NCBI GenBank assembly: GCA_947089855.1
Contig: CAMUML010000005.1
Span: 1 to 64,000 of the forward strand
Direction of reading: 5' to 3'
DNA length: 64,000 nt
Source of the DNA: an uncultured Eubacterium sp.
Lineage (GTDB): Bacteria > Bacillota > Clostridia > Lachnospirales > Lachnospiraceae
Part shown: positions 49,925-58,497 of the stretch, piece by piece
Layout: every line of letters begins with the position of its first letter
Numbering within the stretch: position 1 is the first letter of the stretch
The notes under the pieces: model-generated
Database searches by the model: none
What the model was told of the DNA's origin: nothing
Seen by the model: only the letters and a program-made list of their open reading frames with translations
Position numbers and translations under genes: made by a program

Positions 49925-51613
49925 TTATTCTACGGAAATCAAATAGTAGTAAATCGGCTGGCCGCCATACTGCACTTCTATTTCCAAATCTTCGTGCCGG
50001 CCGGCAATTTTATGTGCAACAGCCTGCGCATCTTCTTCGGTTACCCCTTCACCGTAATAGACACTAACAATTGCTGCATCCTCGTCGATCATACATTCTG
50101 CCGTTTCAAGCGCTACCGCTTCCAGTTCTTTTCCGACTGCAAGGATAGTTTTGTCTCCTACACCCATATAGTCGTCCTGCTTGATCTGTTTTTCATCGAT
50201 AACGGTATCACGCACCGCATAGGTCACTTGGCCGGTTTTTACATTTTTTATTTCTTCCAGCATACGGGCAGTATTGTCCTGTACGGACTGTTCTGGTATA
50301 AAATTAATCATCGCTGTAATGCCCTGCGGGATCGTTTTGGTCGGGATTACTTGTACCTGTTTGTTTTCACATAAAGCTGCTGCCTGGTCTGCCGCCAGGA
50401 TAATGTTCTTATTATTGGGCAACACAAAAATATGGTCTGCATTGACCTTGTTTACTGCATTTAGTATATCCTCCGTACTTGGGTTCATCGTCTGCCCGCC
50501 TTCGATCATATAATCAGCGCCAAGGCCCTTAAAAACCTCGCTTAAACCCTCCCCTGCGGATACTGCAATAAAGCCGACGTCTTTGTGCGGCATAGGCGGC
50601 GCTTCTTCCTGCGTCGCTTGCGCTGCCTGGCTGGCAGCGATTTTTTCTGCATCTTTGATCAGCCGTTCCTGGTGCTCTTCGCGCATATTGTCAATTTTTA
50701 TCTTGCTTAAAGACCCATGTGCCAATGCTTCCTGGATTGCAAGTCCCGGATCATTGGTATGTACATGGGTCTTTACGATTTCATCGTCCGCCACTACCAC
50801 GATCGAGTCGCCAATGGATTCCAAAAATGATTTATACCTGCGCTCCTGCCCTTCAGCCAGAGGCTGGTTTAATACAATTATAAATTCCGTACAGTAACCG
50901 AACTTAATCTCGGCTTCGGTTTCTTTTGTGATCTTCCTTACCGCCGACTGTGGTTCTGCCTGGATGTCATAGTCTATTTCACGCCCAAGCAACGCATCGT
51001 ATGCACCCTGCAAGATCACAACAAGGCCCTGCCCGCCGGAGTCTACAACGCCTGCCTGTTTTAATACCGGGAGCATCTCCGGTGTTTTTTTCAAGACAAG
51101 CTCCGCCTCTTTTACTACTTCGTCAATAAAATAAACTAAGTTATCCGTTTCTTCTGCCAGTTCTGCCGCTTTATCCGCCGCCCCCCTCGCGACTGTGAGT
51201 ATCGTGCCCTCTTTTGGCTTCATAACCGCCTTGTATGCCGTTTCCACTGCCTTTTGGATAGCCGCGGCTAAAATAGGGACGGTAACCTGCGTTTCTTTTG
51301 CGATCACCTTTGTAAACCCACGGAAAAGCTGGGATAAGATAACGCCGGAATTCCCCCTTGCGCCGCGTAGGGATCCAGACGACATTGCCTTTGCTATCGA
51401 TGCCATATCCGGCTCTTTCAATGCGCTTACTTCCTTTGCCGCAGACATAATCGTCATGGTCATATTAGTGCCGGTATCGCCGTCAGGAACCGGGAATACA
51501 TTCAGCTCATTAATCCATTCTTTTTTTGATTCCAGGTTTTTCGCTCCATTTAAAAACATTTTTGCCAAGACCGCAGCGTCTAACGAACTTAACGAATTGA
51601 TTTCCACTTCCAA
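49925..51613 (-). CDS. fakA: Fatty acid kinase catalytic subunit FakA (DAK2 domain, YloV)
   Basis: 562 residues. The N-terminal DAK2/DhaL domain (about 10-200) has VPDGDTGTNMTMTIMSAAKE with the Asp residues for Mg-ATP and SGSLRGARGNSGVILSQLFRG; the middle DAK1-like region and C-terminal DUF1949-like domain complete the FakA layout. FakA phosphorylates fatty acids delivered by FakB for phospholipid synthesis. FakB is not seen here. Co-directional with yloU, 8 nt downstream. Confidence 0.93.
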   Translation of the reverse strand: MEVEINSLSSLDAAVLAKMFLNGAKNLESKKEWINELNVFPVPDGDTGTNMTMTIMSAAKEVSALKEPDMASIAKAMSSGSLRGARGNSGVILSQLFRGFTKVIAKETQVTVPILAAAIQKAVETAYKAVMKPKEGTILTVARGAADKAAELAEETDNLVYFIDEVVKEAELVLKKTPEMLPVLKQAGVVDSGGQGLVVILQGAYDALLGREIDYDIQAEPQSAVRKITKETEAEIKFGYCTEFIIVLNQPLAEGQERRYKSFLESIGDSIVVVADDEIVKTHVHTNDPGLAIQEALAHGSLSKIKIDNMREEHQERLIKDAEKIAASQAAQATQEEAPPMPHKDVGFIAVSAGEGLSEVFKGLGADYMIEGGQTMNPSTEDILNAVNKVNADHIFVLPNNKNIILAADQAAALCENKQVQVIPTKTIPQGITAMINFIPEQSVQDNTARMLEEIKNVKTGQVTYAVRDTVIDEKQIKQDDYMGVGDKTILAVGKELEAVALETAECMIDEDAAIVSVYYGEGVTEEDAQAVAHKIAGRHEDLEIEVQYGGQPIYYYLISVE

Positions 51614-51621
51614 TATCCTCC

Positions 51622-51981
51622 TTAATCAATTACACGGACGCCTTCAACGAAAATGTTGATTTTTTTGATGTGCATCCCCGTGAATTCTTCTACACGATAT
51701 TTGACCGTACTGATTAGATTGTCGGTTACCGTGCTGATACTTACGCCATATGAAATAATGACATGAAAATCAATGGTAATAGCATTGTTCTCATCAACGG
51801 TTACATTTATGCCGTGGGTAAGGTAATCTTTTTTTAGCAATTTTACGATGCCGTCTTTCATATTTACCGCAGCCATGCCAACGATGCCGAAACACTCGAC
51901 CGCAACGGAGCCGGCATAAGTTGCAATTACGTCATTTCCGATTACAACCTTTCCGTATTCGTTTTCAAACTGACCTTTCAT
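51622..51981 (-). CDS. Asp23/Gls24 family protein (YloU)
   Basis: 119 residues of the Asp23 family, with start FENEYGKVVIGNDVIATYAGSVAVECFGIVGMA and end VKYRVEEFTGMHIKKINIFVEGV. Members are small cytosolic or membrane-linked proteins tied to envelope stress or fatty-acid kinase. In this order it is always the partner of FakA. GGAGG precedes the ATG; a TATAAT -10 at 52036-52031 on the minus strand may drive it, but the -35 is weak. Confidence 0.93.
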   Translation of the reverse strand: MKGQFENEYGKVVIGNDVIATYAGSVAVECFGIVGMAAVNMKDGIVKLLKKDYLTHGINVTVDENNAITIDFHVIISYGVSISTVTDNLISTVKYRVEEFTGMHIKKINIFVEGVRVID

Positions 51982-52096
51982 AGCATACCTCCAATCATAC
52001 TTGCGAAACTCAGAAAACTAGTTAGAAGTTATTATAACCGCTTTTTAGCAAAAAGAAAACTAAATTTTTACATTTTTGAAAAAAATGAATTTTACC

Positions 52097-52125
52097 TTGC
52101 ATTTGTGCTAGCCATCTGCTAGAAT
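52097..52125 (+). promoter_or_regulatory. Extended -10 promoter for rpmB
   Basis: TTGCAT (52097-52102), 17-nt spacer, TAGAAT (52120-52125) preceded by TGC, about 95 nt upstream of rpmB. Confidence 0.65.
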
Positions 52126-52221
52126 GATTGTGTTGTGAGTCTGAATATTTTTCCAGATTCGGAGTAACTGTCCGGACAAGCTGGCCGGTTGCCATTTGGA
52201 TTTGTATAAGGAGGTGTTAAT

Positions 52222-52407
52222 ATGGCGAAATGTCAAGTTTGTGGAAAAAGCGTTCTTTTCGGTAACAATGTGAGCCATTCACATAGAAGGACTAATCGGA
52301 TGTTCAAACCTAATGTAAAATCAGTCAGGTGCAAAGTAAACGGCGCTACAAAAAAGATGTATGTCTGCACTGCCTGCTTAAGGTCCGGTAAGGTTGAAAG
52401 GGCGTAG
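52222..52407 (+). CDS. rpmB: 50S ribosomal protein L28, zinc-ribbon form
   Basis: 61 residues. Bacterial L28 start KCQVCGKSVLFGNNVSHSHRRTNR and end VCTACLRSGKVER give the two CxxC pairs (CQVC, CTAC) of the zinc-binding C+ type. AAGGAGG precedes the ATG. Monocistronic, divergent from yloU, as in most Firmicutes. Confidence 0.97.
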   Translation: MAKCQVCGKSVLFGNNVSHSHRRTNRMFKPNVKSVRCKVNGATKKMYVCTACLRSGKVERA

Positions 52408-52421
52408 TTTTTTCTATGGTT

Positions 52422-52451
52422 AAAAAAGCTGCTGGGCAGGCAGCTTTTTTT
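52422..52451 (+). terminator. rpmB terminator
   Basis: AAAAAAGCTGC (52422-52432) pairs with GCAGCTTTTTT (52440-52450), 7-nt loop; 15 nt after the stop. Confidence 0.9.
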
Positions 52452-52455
52452 GTGG

Positions 52456-52483
52456 ACTAATTGCCAGTTTTATTCATATACTA
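52456..52483 (+). promoter_or_regulatory. Sporulation-type promoter for a small membrane protein
   Basis: CATATACTA (52475-52483) fits the sigma-K -10 (CATAnnnTA), with AC at 52456-52457 spaced 17 nt, as in the sigma-K -35. A sigma-E reading is also possible. The same TATACTAATAAAAA string precedes ylbJ at 36737. Confidence 0.5.
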
Positions 52484-52508
52484 ATAAAAACAGCAAAAAC
52501 ACGCTGTT

Positions 52509-52655
52509 ATGTGGAATATGAAAAAAATATGTGGTTTTGCCATGTTCTGGATTGCAGTTGGCATGGTCATTATGCTGTTTATTGAAGATATATGGCTGGC
52601 ACTGGCAATTATTGGGATCCTTTTTATCTGCGGGTACAATTTGTTTTGCGGATAG
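52509..52655 (+). CDS. Small (45-48 aa) two-helix membrane protein
   Basis: A short frame not easily spotted because of its size. From ATG 52509 it encodes 48 residues (45 from the ATG at 52518): a basic start MKKICG, a hydrophobic helix FAMFWIAVGMVIMLF, a short acidic turn IEDI, and a second helix LALAIIGILFICGYNLFC. The composition and two-helix hairpin shape are unlikely by chance, and similar proteins exist in Lachnospiraceae as I recall. No strong Shine-Dalgarno is seen. A sporulation-type promoter precedes it. Function unknown. Confidence 0.65.
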   Translation: MWNMKKICGFAMFWIAVGMVIMLFIEDIWLALAIIGILFICGYNLFCG

Positions 52656-52754
52656 GGGCGCTGCTGCCGAAAGGCTGCGGGCTCCTAGGGTTACCTATCT
52701 ATCGGGACGGATGTGCGGGCGCTGGTTTCGCGCCCGCACATTGTGCTGCAATAT

Positions 52755-52996
52755 TATACTGCACGCCGGTTAAATTTACAGAATGCTCCGACTGCAGGCC
52801 GCAAGCCATATACTTTCCTGTCTGCGTCACTGTAAATTCTTGCGGCCTGCAGTATATCCGACTGCAGGCCGCAAGCCATATACTTTCTTGTCTGCGTCAC
52901 TGTAAATTCTTGCGGCCTGCAGTATATCCGACTGCAGGCCGCAAGCCATATACTTTCTTGTCTGCGTCACTGTAAATTCTTGCGGCCAGCAGTATA
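52755..52996 (-). repeat. Family B element with triplicated 70-bp unit
   Basis: Bounded by TATACTGC (52755-52762) and GCAGTATA (52989-52996), 242 bp. Three tandem 70-bp units start at CCGACTGCAGG (52788, 52858, 52928), each with the inverted pair CTGCAGGCCGCAAG / CTTGCGGCCTGCAG; the third ends GGCCAGCAG. The rest matches the 102-bp copy at 6243 in reverse. 242 = 102 + 2x70. This fills nearly all of the gap 52656-53006. Confidence 0.85.
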
Positions 52997-53006
52997 ATTG
53001 CAACAG

Positions 53007-53417
53007 CTACTTTAAGGAACCGCCCAATTGGTTTTCTAATTCTTCCGCAGCCTTTTTTTGTGCTTGTGCATCTGCTTCCGGTTTTTCTTTTGTTGTAAAT
53101 TTATTTACAAAATCTGGTATCATATCTAAAATCTTGGTAATGCCGTCTTGATTTTTCACATTTACAAGTTTCGTAGTCCCATTTTGGATTACGAGGACTG
53201 CGCTTGGCGTTATTTTTCCGCCCATACCGCCGCCGCCGTTGTTTTTATTTTCTCCGGCAAACGCACCAGCTGCTACGCCAAATGATACATCGATCAACGG
53301 AAGGATAATGGTATCGCCAATATGCACGGCGTCTCCAACGACTGTTTTTGTTGTAATAAAATTGTCCATCCCTTTAAATAAAGATGCTACTGTTGCACTA
53401 AGACTATTATCTGACAT
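53007..53417 (-). CDS. GerW family sporulation protein (YtfJ)
   Basis: 136 residues from the ATG at 53417 (AGGAGG just before; the longer frame to 53465 is disfavoured). The GerW/YtfJ pattern VVGDAVHIGDTIILPLIDVSFGVAAGAFAGE and a Gly-rich loop GGGGMGGKITPSAVLVIQNG is clear; the tail is Lys/Gln-rich. YtfJ is a forespore protein tied to germination in Bacillus. It follows the DUF2953 gene, the standard pairing in Clostridia. Confidence 0.92.
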   Translation of the reverse strand: MSDNSLSATVASLFKGMDNFITTKTVVGDAVHIGDTIILPLIDVSFGVAAGAFAGENKNNGGGGMGGKITPSAVLVIQNGTTKLVNVKNQDGITKILDMIPDFVNKFTTKEKPEADAQAQKKAAEELENQLGGSLK

Positions 53418-53464
53418 ATTTTTTCCTCCTAACCTGTTGTGGATATTTTTGTAAACCTTTCCCA

Positions 53465-54532
53465 TCAGCTTGCCCTGCCTGCCAGTTTACGGAAGGCCCG
53501 CATAAATGACCGATCCCTTATCAGGCGCAGCAGGCCCAGTAAAAATACAAATACCGTAACCTTTCCTTTCACCATCAGCTCGCCTTCTATATAGATTTGA
53601 TCTGACGTAAAATCCGGCAGTACCTTACATGGATAGCGGTATACTTGCGGCAGTAGGCTGATAAGGCCCAATACCGCACCTGTCAATGCTGGGTCTGAAA
53701 GCGAAAAAGTAATATCCGCTTTTAATTTACGCGGTTTATAGCTGCGGATCAGCAGGCATATCTCCCTCCATACATGGCTGACAGCATTGCGGTTTGCCCC
53801 GTCCTTCCACTCATTATGCAGGCGCCCTACTTTCTCACGCAAACTGGCGGCTTTTTCTTTTTTATTATATTTTAATTGTTTTTTTGACTTTTTATGTGGC
53901 TTTTTCTTTTTTTTAGCAGTTTGGGCAGATGCTTCCTGGCTTTCTGGCTGGACACCTGGTGTATTTGCTTTACTGTCTGTAGGTGTATGTCCTTGTTTTA
54001 CGCCATCCTCCTTCATGTTTCGTGTGGCGTTTTGGCCTACGCTTTGGTTTCCGGCAATATCTCCTTGCTGGCCTGTACGTTGGTGCCCAGTTCGATCGGG
54101 CTGCTTGCCTGTATTTGGGTGTTCCCCATCTAATTGCTTGCCTAGATCATGGCCACTGCTTGTATCGGGCTGGCCAACGGCAGGCATATCTGCCTTTTTT
54201 TTGTGTTTTTTCCGTTTTGTAAACCATGCAAAAAGTTTTAATAGGTCAATCCCAGCCAGATGCAGCGAACTGGCAAACCCTTGCGGGCCGTAATTGACCG
54301 ATACATGGATAAAATGGAAAAGCCAGCTCACATTTGCCAGTACCTGTAAGTTCTTGACCGGATTTTTTTCCTCCCGCCCCATATTCCTTTCATTCTGGAA
54401 CTGTGCCTGGTAACGTACTGGTACAAATGCGATCAGCACCAGGGCAACTAGGAAGGCCAGTAACAGGGCAAGCAGTATCCACCCTAAGATTTTAAGCAGC
54501 AGAAAAAGAAAAAGCCCGGCTGTTTTTATCAT
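53465..54532 (-). CDS. DUF2953 domain membrane protein
   Basis: 355 residues. Hydrophobic N-terminus (about 3-35), a DUF2953 core part (VNYGPQGFASSLHLAGIDLLKLF), an inserted low-complexity Gln/Gly/Lys-rich stretch (about 105-235, KKKKKPHKKSKKQLKYNKKEK-like), then the second DUF2953 part (ADITFSLSDPALTGAVLGLISLLPQVY and FTSDQIYIEGELMVKGKV). It co-occurs with GerW in sporulating Clostridia; function unknown. The start overlaps the previous gene by 4 nt. Confidence 0.88.
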   Translation of the reverse strand: MIKTAGLFLFLLLKILGWILLALLLAFLVALVLIAFVPVRYQAQFQNERNMGREEKNPVKNLQVLANVSWLFHFIHVSVNYGPQGFASSLHLAGIDLLKLFAWFTKRKKHKKKADMPAVGQPDTSSGHDLGKQLDGEHPNTGKQPDRTGHQRTGQQGDIAGNQSVGQNATRNMKEDGVKQGHTPTDSKANTPGVQPESQEASAQTAKKKKKPHKKSKKQLKYNKKEKAASLREKVGRLHNEWKDGANRNAVSHVWREICLLIRSYKPRKLKADITFSLSDPALTGAVLGLISLLPQVYRYPCKVLPDFTSDQIYIEGELMVKGKVTVFVFLLGLLRLIRDRSFMRAFRKLAGRAS

Positions 54533-54870
54533 GTCTGATCACCTGCCTTTTTCTGCTGCAGCAGGAAGCTCTTTACGGCAAACCCGCCCGTTTTTTTATA
54601 TACGTCAACCACGATTGCTGCCGCTGTCTCCAATGCCTCATTGTACCCTTTGGCAATGCCGACAATGAATAAATCCTGCTTTGGATAACAACGCTGTTTC
54701 AGCTCCCTGGCCGGAATGATTTCCAGAAGGTTTGTTCCATACCTGCACAACACAATAATAAATAGATTGCATAAATATGCATGATGGTTAATTTTCCATT
54801 TTAACCGTTTGACCTTTTCTGGTTTTCTGGAGATACTTTCCCCAATATATAAATTTTCATACCAAATCAT
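54529..54870 (-). CDS. Conserved hypothetical protein upstream of DUF2953
   Basis: 113 residues, no domain recognised. It opens MIWYENLYIGESI and has a KQDLFIVGIAKGYNEALETAAAIV block with a central hydrophobic strand; similar proteins are found in Lachnospiraceae ahead of DUF2953-GerW, as I recall. Not membrane-bound by eye. The 4-nt overlap with DUF2953 suggests coupling, and thus a possible sporulation context. Confidence 0.65.
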   Translation of the reverse strand: MIWYENLYIGESISRKPEKVKRLKWKINHHAYLCNLFIIVLCRYGTNLLEIIPARELKQRCYPKQDLFIVGIAKGYNEALETAAAIVVDVYKKTGGFAVKSFLLQQKKAGDQT

Positions 54871-54977
54871 CCAGACTCCTTATGGCTTTTTGCCAAAATT
54901 TGCCAGCCAGTGGGCCCAAACATAACACCACCCATCCGTTTTTGCCCAAGAAGCGGGAAAACCGCTGACGCGGCGGA

Positions 54978-55013
54978 ACAGTCCAGCCAAACTAGGCTGC
55001 CTGGACTATTCCT
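54978..55013. other. Hairpin between NUDIX and 54870 gene
   Basis: AGTCCAG (54978-54984) region pairs with CTGGACT near 55007-55013, with inner GCC/GGC. No T-run, so a weak or bidirectional terminator at best. Confidence 0.3.
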
Positions 55014-55024
55014 ATGTGGATTCC

Positions 55025-55477
55025 CTAAAAATATTTTTTGCTTCCCCACAGGTTGCTTTTTTTCAGGCTCAGGTACTCGCTATAAGCCTGTTCCAGTATC
55101 TGCTTTTCATTGGAAAATTTCAGCAGATGGTATGCCTCATGAAATTTGTAGTAACCGGAGTCCACAAAATACTCTTCCCATTGTGGCTTGCTGTAATAAT
55201 TGTCGGCCATCATCAAATACCAGTGGACTTCCTTTTCCACAGTGTCTTCTGGTACATTAAACGTATACTGGCTTCTACCAACATATTTGATAATTGCCGC
55301 ATTCACGCCGGTTTCTTCCCATACCTCCCGGGCCGCTGTCTCCTTGTAATCTTCGCCGTCTTCGACAGTCCCTTTCGGAAGGACCCATCCTTCGTACTTG
55401 TTTTTGTAATTCTTATAGAGCAGCAGAATTTTACCACGGAATATTACCACACCACCACAACTGGTTGCTTGTATCAT
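55025..55477 (-). CDS. NUDIX hydrolase
   Basis: 150 residues. The NUDIX box is GTVEDGEDYKETAAREVWEETGV (G-x5-E-x7-R-E-x2-E-E-x-G), near residues 36-58, following SCGGVVIFRGKILLLYKNYKNKYEGWVLPKG. Members cleave nucleoside diphosphates linked to another moiety, such as oxidised nucleotides, ADP-ribose or Ap4A. The substrate cannot be told. Located between the PBP gene and the GerW cluster. Standard single-domain length. Confidence 0.92.
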   Translation of the reverse strand: MIQATSCGGVVIFRGKILLLYKNYKNKYEGWVLPKGTVEDGEDYKETAAREVWEETGVNAAIIKYVGRSQYTFNVPEDTVEKEVHWYLMMADNYYSKPQWEEYFVDSGYYKFHEAYHLLKFSNEKQILEQAYSEYLSLKKSNLWGSKKYF

Positions 55478-55564
55478 AACAGCACCTCCTGAAGTGGCCT
55501 TGTTTGCAAAAACAAATAGCTATTCAGTAGTATACCCCTTTTTGTGGCAACATGCAAGGAAATC

Positions 55565-57178
55565 TTACGGGTTTGCAATCCCTGCAAAATAAGCATCAAA
55601 CACTGCCTTTGCCACCGGCACCGCAAACGTCCCTCCTGTTCCGGCCCCTTCCACTACGACCGATACCACGATGTCTTCCCATCCTTTTTTCGAAGCAAAA
55701 CCCACAAACCATGCATGGCTGTCTTTTGCGTCGGTAAATTCTGCGGATCCGGTTTTTCCGCCAGCCGTATAGCTTTGGCCGGCCAGGCTGGAACTGGTCC
55801 CCTGCGTTACGCCTGCCTGCAGATATTGCTTTAAAACGGCAGCCTTTTTCTTGGTTAGTAGTGTATCATATTCAGCCGGTTCATTTGCCAACACTTCATT
55901 TCCGTTGTAGTTAGTCACCTTATCTATGATATATGGCTTCATTAAAATCCCTTTATTGTCAATTGCAGACATAACTAATGCCAAATGGTACGGTGATACG
56001 AGCGTTTTTCCCTGCCCAATGGATGTCTGCATTATTTCGCTGCTTGCAGCGCCGGCTGATAAGGCATAACTGCTTTTGCTGTATGGAAAATCGCATGGCA
56101 GCGGTGAATTAAAAAGCAGGCTGTTGTTGCTTTTTGCAAATTTATCGAGGTTTAATGAAAGGCCAATATCTACAAATGACGTATTGCAGGAATCTGCCAA
56201 GGCTGATTTTAAATCTACTTGCCCGTGCACTTCATTGTGGAAGCAATGGATGGTGCTGTTTTCTTTTGTGATGCTGCCTTGGCAATTGTACGTGTATTTT
56301 TTATAATCTTTGTGTTCTTGTATATATTCAAACAGTGTAAAAATCTTAAAAGTAGAACCAGGCGGGTAAAGGCCCTGGGTCGCGCGGTTTAACAGTACAG
56401 AGGACTGGCTGCCCGCAGATGTCAGGCTTTCCCATTCTGAAGCGATCGTATTAGGGTCAAAATCCGGTTTGGAAACCATTGCAAGTATTTTCCCTGTTGA
56501 TGGCTGCATTACAACTACTGCACCTTGGTAGCTTCCAAGCGCGTCGTAAGCTGCCTTTTGGACTGCCGTATCCAAAGTTGTAACGACGGTATCGCCAGTA
56601 TTTTTTTTATCACGCAGCCCGTTTAAAATATTTTCCAAAAAAAATGCATGGGAACGCAAAAGCGGAAAGTTGCCAAACAGTTCGATGCCGGATTTTCCAT
56701 TGGTGTGGAAGCCTATGGCATGTGCAAACATCCTGCCATATGGGTAGCTTCTAGATTCGGTGCCGTCGGCAGCAACGTTTGTTGTAGCCAGTACATCCCC
56801 CTGTGCGGATACAATGTCCCCGCGGATGGTGCGTTTAGCAAGCAAATCCTGCCGGGCATTGTAAGGGCTGTTAATAAACGCTTCGCTTTTTTCTGACTGA
56901 AAATATACGAAATATGCGATCATCCCTAAGAATACTGCTAGGAATAGATACGTAACGACCGCAAATTCGCGGTTTGGAACCATATATTTTTCTTGCCTGT
57001 TGTGGTTTTCCTGCCAATTTTTAGCCGCTGTTACGGCTGCTCCCCGGATACCCGCAGCACCTTTTGGCCGTCCTTGCGGTTCTTGTTTTTTCTTATTTTC
57101 CTGTTTTTCTTCCTTTAAAAATCTTGCTACGTCCTTTTTTCTTTCCCTCTCTTCGATTTCTTCCAGATTTTCTTTCAT
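55565..57178 (-). CDS. Penicillin-binding transpeptidase (class B PBP)
   Basis: 537 residues. A charged cytoplasmic N-terminus (1-65), one membrane helix (about 73-95), a short pedestal, and a transpeptidase domain with the three motifs S-x-x-K (STFK in YPPGSTFKIF, near 273), S-x-N (SCN near 329) and K-T-G (GGKTGSAEF, near 473). Class B enzymes crosslink peptidoglycan with a SEDS partner; the upstream FtsW/RodA-like gene overlaps by 86 nt, so the pair is coupled. Role in division, elongation or spore cortex (SpoVD) is not resolved. Confidence 0.93.
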   Translation of the reverse strand: MKENLEEIEERERKKDVARFLKEEKQENKKKQEPQGRPKGAAGIRGAAVTAAKNWQENHNRQEKYMVPNREFAVVTYLFLAVFLGMIAYFVYFQSEKSEAFINSPYNARQDLLAKRTIRGDIVSAQGDVLATTNVAADGTESRSYPYGRMFAHAIGFHTNGKSGIELFGNFPLLRSHAFFLENILNGLRDKKNTGDTVVTTLDTAVQKAAYDALGSYQGAVVVMQPSTGKILAMVSKPDFDPNTIASEWESLTSAGSQSSVLLNRATQGLYPPGSTFKIFTLFEYIQEHKDYKKYTYNCQGSITKENSTIHCFHNEVHGQVDLKSALADSCNTSFVDIGLSLNLDKFAKSNNSLLFNSPLPCDFPYSKSSYALSAGAASSEIMQTSIGQGKTLVSPYHLALVMSAIDNKGILMKPYIIDKVTNYNGNEVLANEPAEYDTLLTKKKAAVLKQYLQAGVTQGTSSSLAGQSYTAGGKTGSAEFTDAKDSHAWFVGFASKKGWEDIVVSVVVEGAGTGGTFAVPVAKAVFDAYFAGIANP

Positions 57179-58490
57179 CCGATACCTCTTCGTCTTCCCG
57201 GACTATATATAGCCCCTGAATAATGGCAAATATAATAAACGTACTAAGCAGGGAACTGCCGCCATAGCTGACCAGCGGGAGTGTTACCCCGGTAGACGGG
57301 ATAAATTTTATTACGCCGCCGACGGTTAGAAATACCTGAAATCCATATACGGTACCAAGCCCCAGTGCAACCAGCTTATAAAACGGGTCATGTATCTGCA
57401 TCGCAATATTTAAAAACATCAAATAACAGCTTGCGCATACCATGATCAGGCAGATTGCAAAAATGCCGCCCAGTTCTTCCGAAACCGCAGCAAACACAAA
57501 ATCTTCTTCTACAACGGGAATTTTTTTTGGCATGCCCTGATAAAGCCCCATACCAAACCACCCTCCTGTCCCAATGGCGAACAATGACTGGCTGACTTGG
57601 TACCCTTCATTATCAATCACAGAAAGCGGGTCTTTCCAAGCAAGGACACGTACCTGCACATGGTGGAACAGCTTGTAGGCAGCTACCGAAGCAACACTGC
57701 CGCAGGCAAGGCCGCCGACAAGGTAAAACGGGTTCCTGGCTGCTACATACAGCATAATTAAATAAGTAATAAAAAAAATCAGTGCGGCACCCAAATCTTT
57801 TGATACCACTAAAATCAGCACATACAGGGCTGCCACAACCGTTGCTTTTATTACCTGTGGATAGCTGGTAGCCTGGTATAGCATGGAAGCTACAAAAAAA
57901 ACAAATATGATTTTAACAAATTCGGACGGCTGGACAGCAATGCCTGCAACCGTAAACGAAAGTTTTGCACCATTGCTGAACTTGCCAAGCACCGCAACCG
58001 CCAATAGCGGGAGGATCCCGGCTGCCGCGTAAATCCATGCCAGTTTATTTAGGAAATGCAGCTTGCGGATAATAAATGGGACAAGCAATGTAATAACGGA
58101 CGCCGCTACTGTAATCTGGTATTGCCGGACTGCCTTATCAGGATCGAGGCGGTATAAAATAATAAACCCAACTGCCAGCAGCATACACATATTATTTACA
58201 ATTAATCTAGATGCGCACCTGTAAATATATTTGTAAATGATCAGGATACAGCACAAAAGCGCTGCTTGCATCACATAGGCTTTTAAAACATCCAGTGACC
58301 TTTGCACGCCAAATATAACTACGAACGCATTTAAATGTATTAAAAATATAAGCTTCGTCTGCTTTTTCAACATCCTCTTCTGCCGTTTTTCTGACCGTTT
58401 GCGGTTCAATGCGGTAAAACATAAAAATGTGTAGCACGCAAATAAAAAAATCATCAGATACTTAGACAGCTCAATGATTAGGTTTGTCAT
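57093..58490 (-). CDS. FtsW/RodA/SpoVE family SEDS glycosyltransferase
   Basis: 465 residues with about 10 membrane helices, a SEDS peptidoglycan polymerase. Seen: FGVQRSLDVLKAY start, SNGAKLSFTVAGIAVQPSEFVKIIFVFF, IEEDFVFAAVSEELG-type block (VVEEDFVFAAVSEELGG), FQVFLTVGGVIKFIPSTGVTLPLVSYGGSSLLSTF, ending in a basic tail. The gene overlaps the PBP gene by 86 nt. Whether it serves division (FtsW), elongation (RodA) or sporulation (SpoVE) is not decided. Confidence 0.93.
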   Translation of the reverse strand: MTNLIIELSKYLMIFLFACYTFLCFTALNRKRSEKRQKRMLKKQTKLIFLIHLNAFVVIFGVQRSLDVLKAYVMQAALLCCILIIYKYIYRCASRLIVNNMCMLLAVGFIILYRLDPDKAVRQYQITVAASVITLLVPFIIRKLHFLNKLAWIYAAAGILPLLAVAVLGKFSNGAKLSFTVAGIAVQPSEFVKIIFVFFVASMLYQATSYPQVIKATVVAALYVLILVVSKDLGAALIFFITYLIMLYVAARNPFYLVGGLACGSVASVAAYKLFHHVQVRVLAWKDPLSVIDNEGYQVSQSLFAIGTGGWFGMGLYQGMPKKIPVVEEDFVFAAVSEELGGIFAICLIMVCASCYLMFLNIAMQIHDPFYKLVALGLGTVYGFQVFLTVGGVIKFIPSTGVTLPLVSYGGSSLLSTFIIFAIIQGLYIVREDEEVSDERKSGRNRREGKKKGRSKIFKGRKTGK

Positions 58491-58497
58491 AGTTCCC

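Noticed and set aside
52788-52997. Possible CRISPR array (three 70-bp repeats)
   Set aside because: The units are directly adjacent with no unique spacers, each unit is itself palindromic, and the same sequence exists as a single-unit element at 6243.
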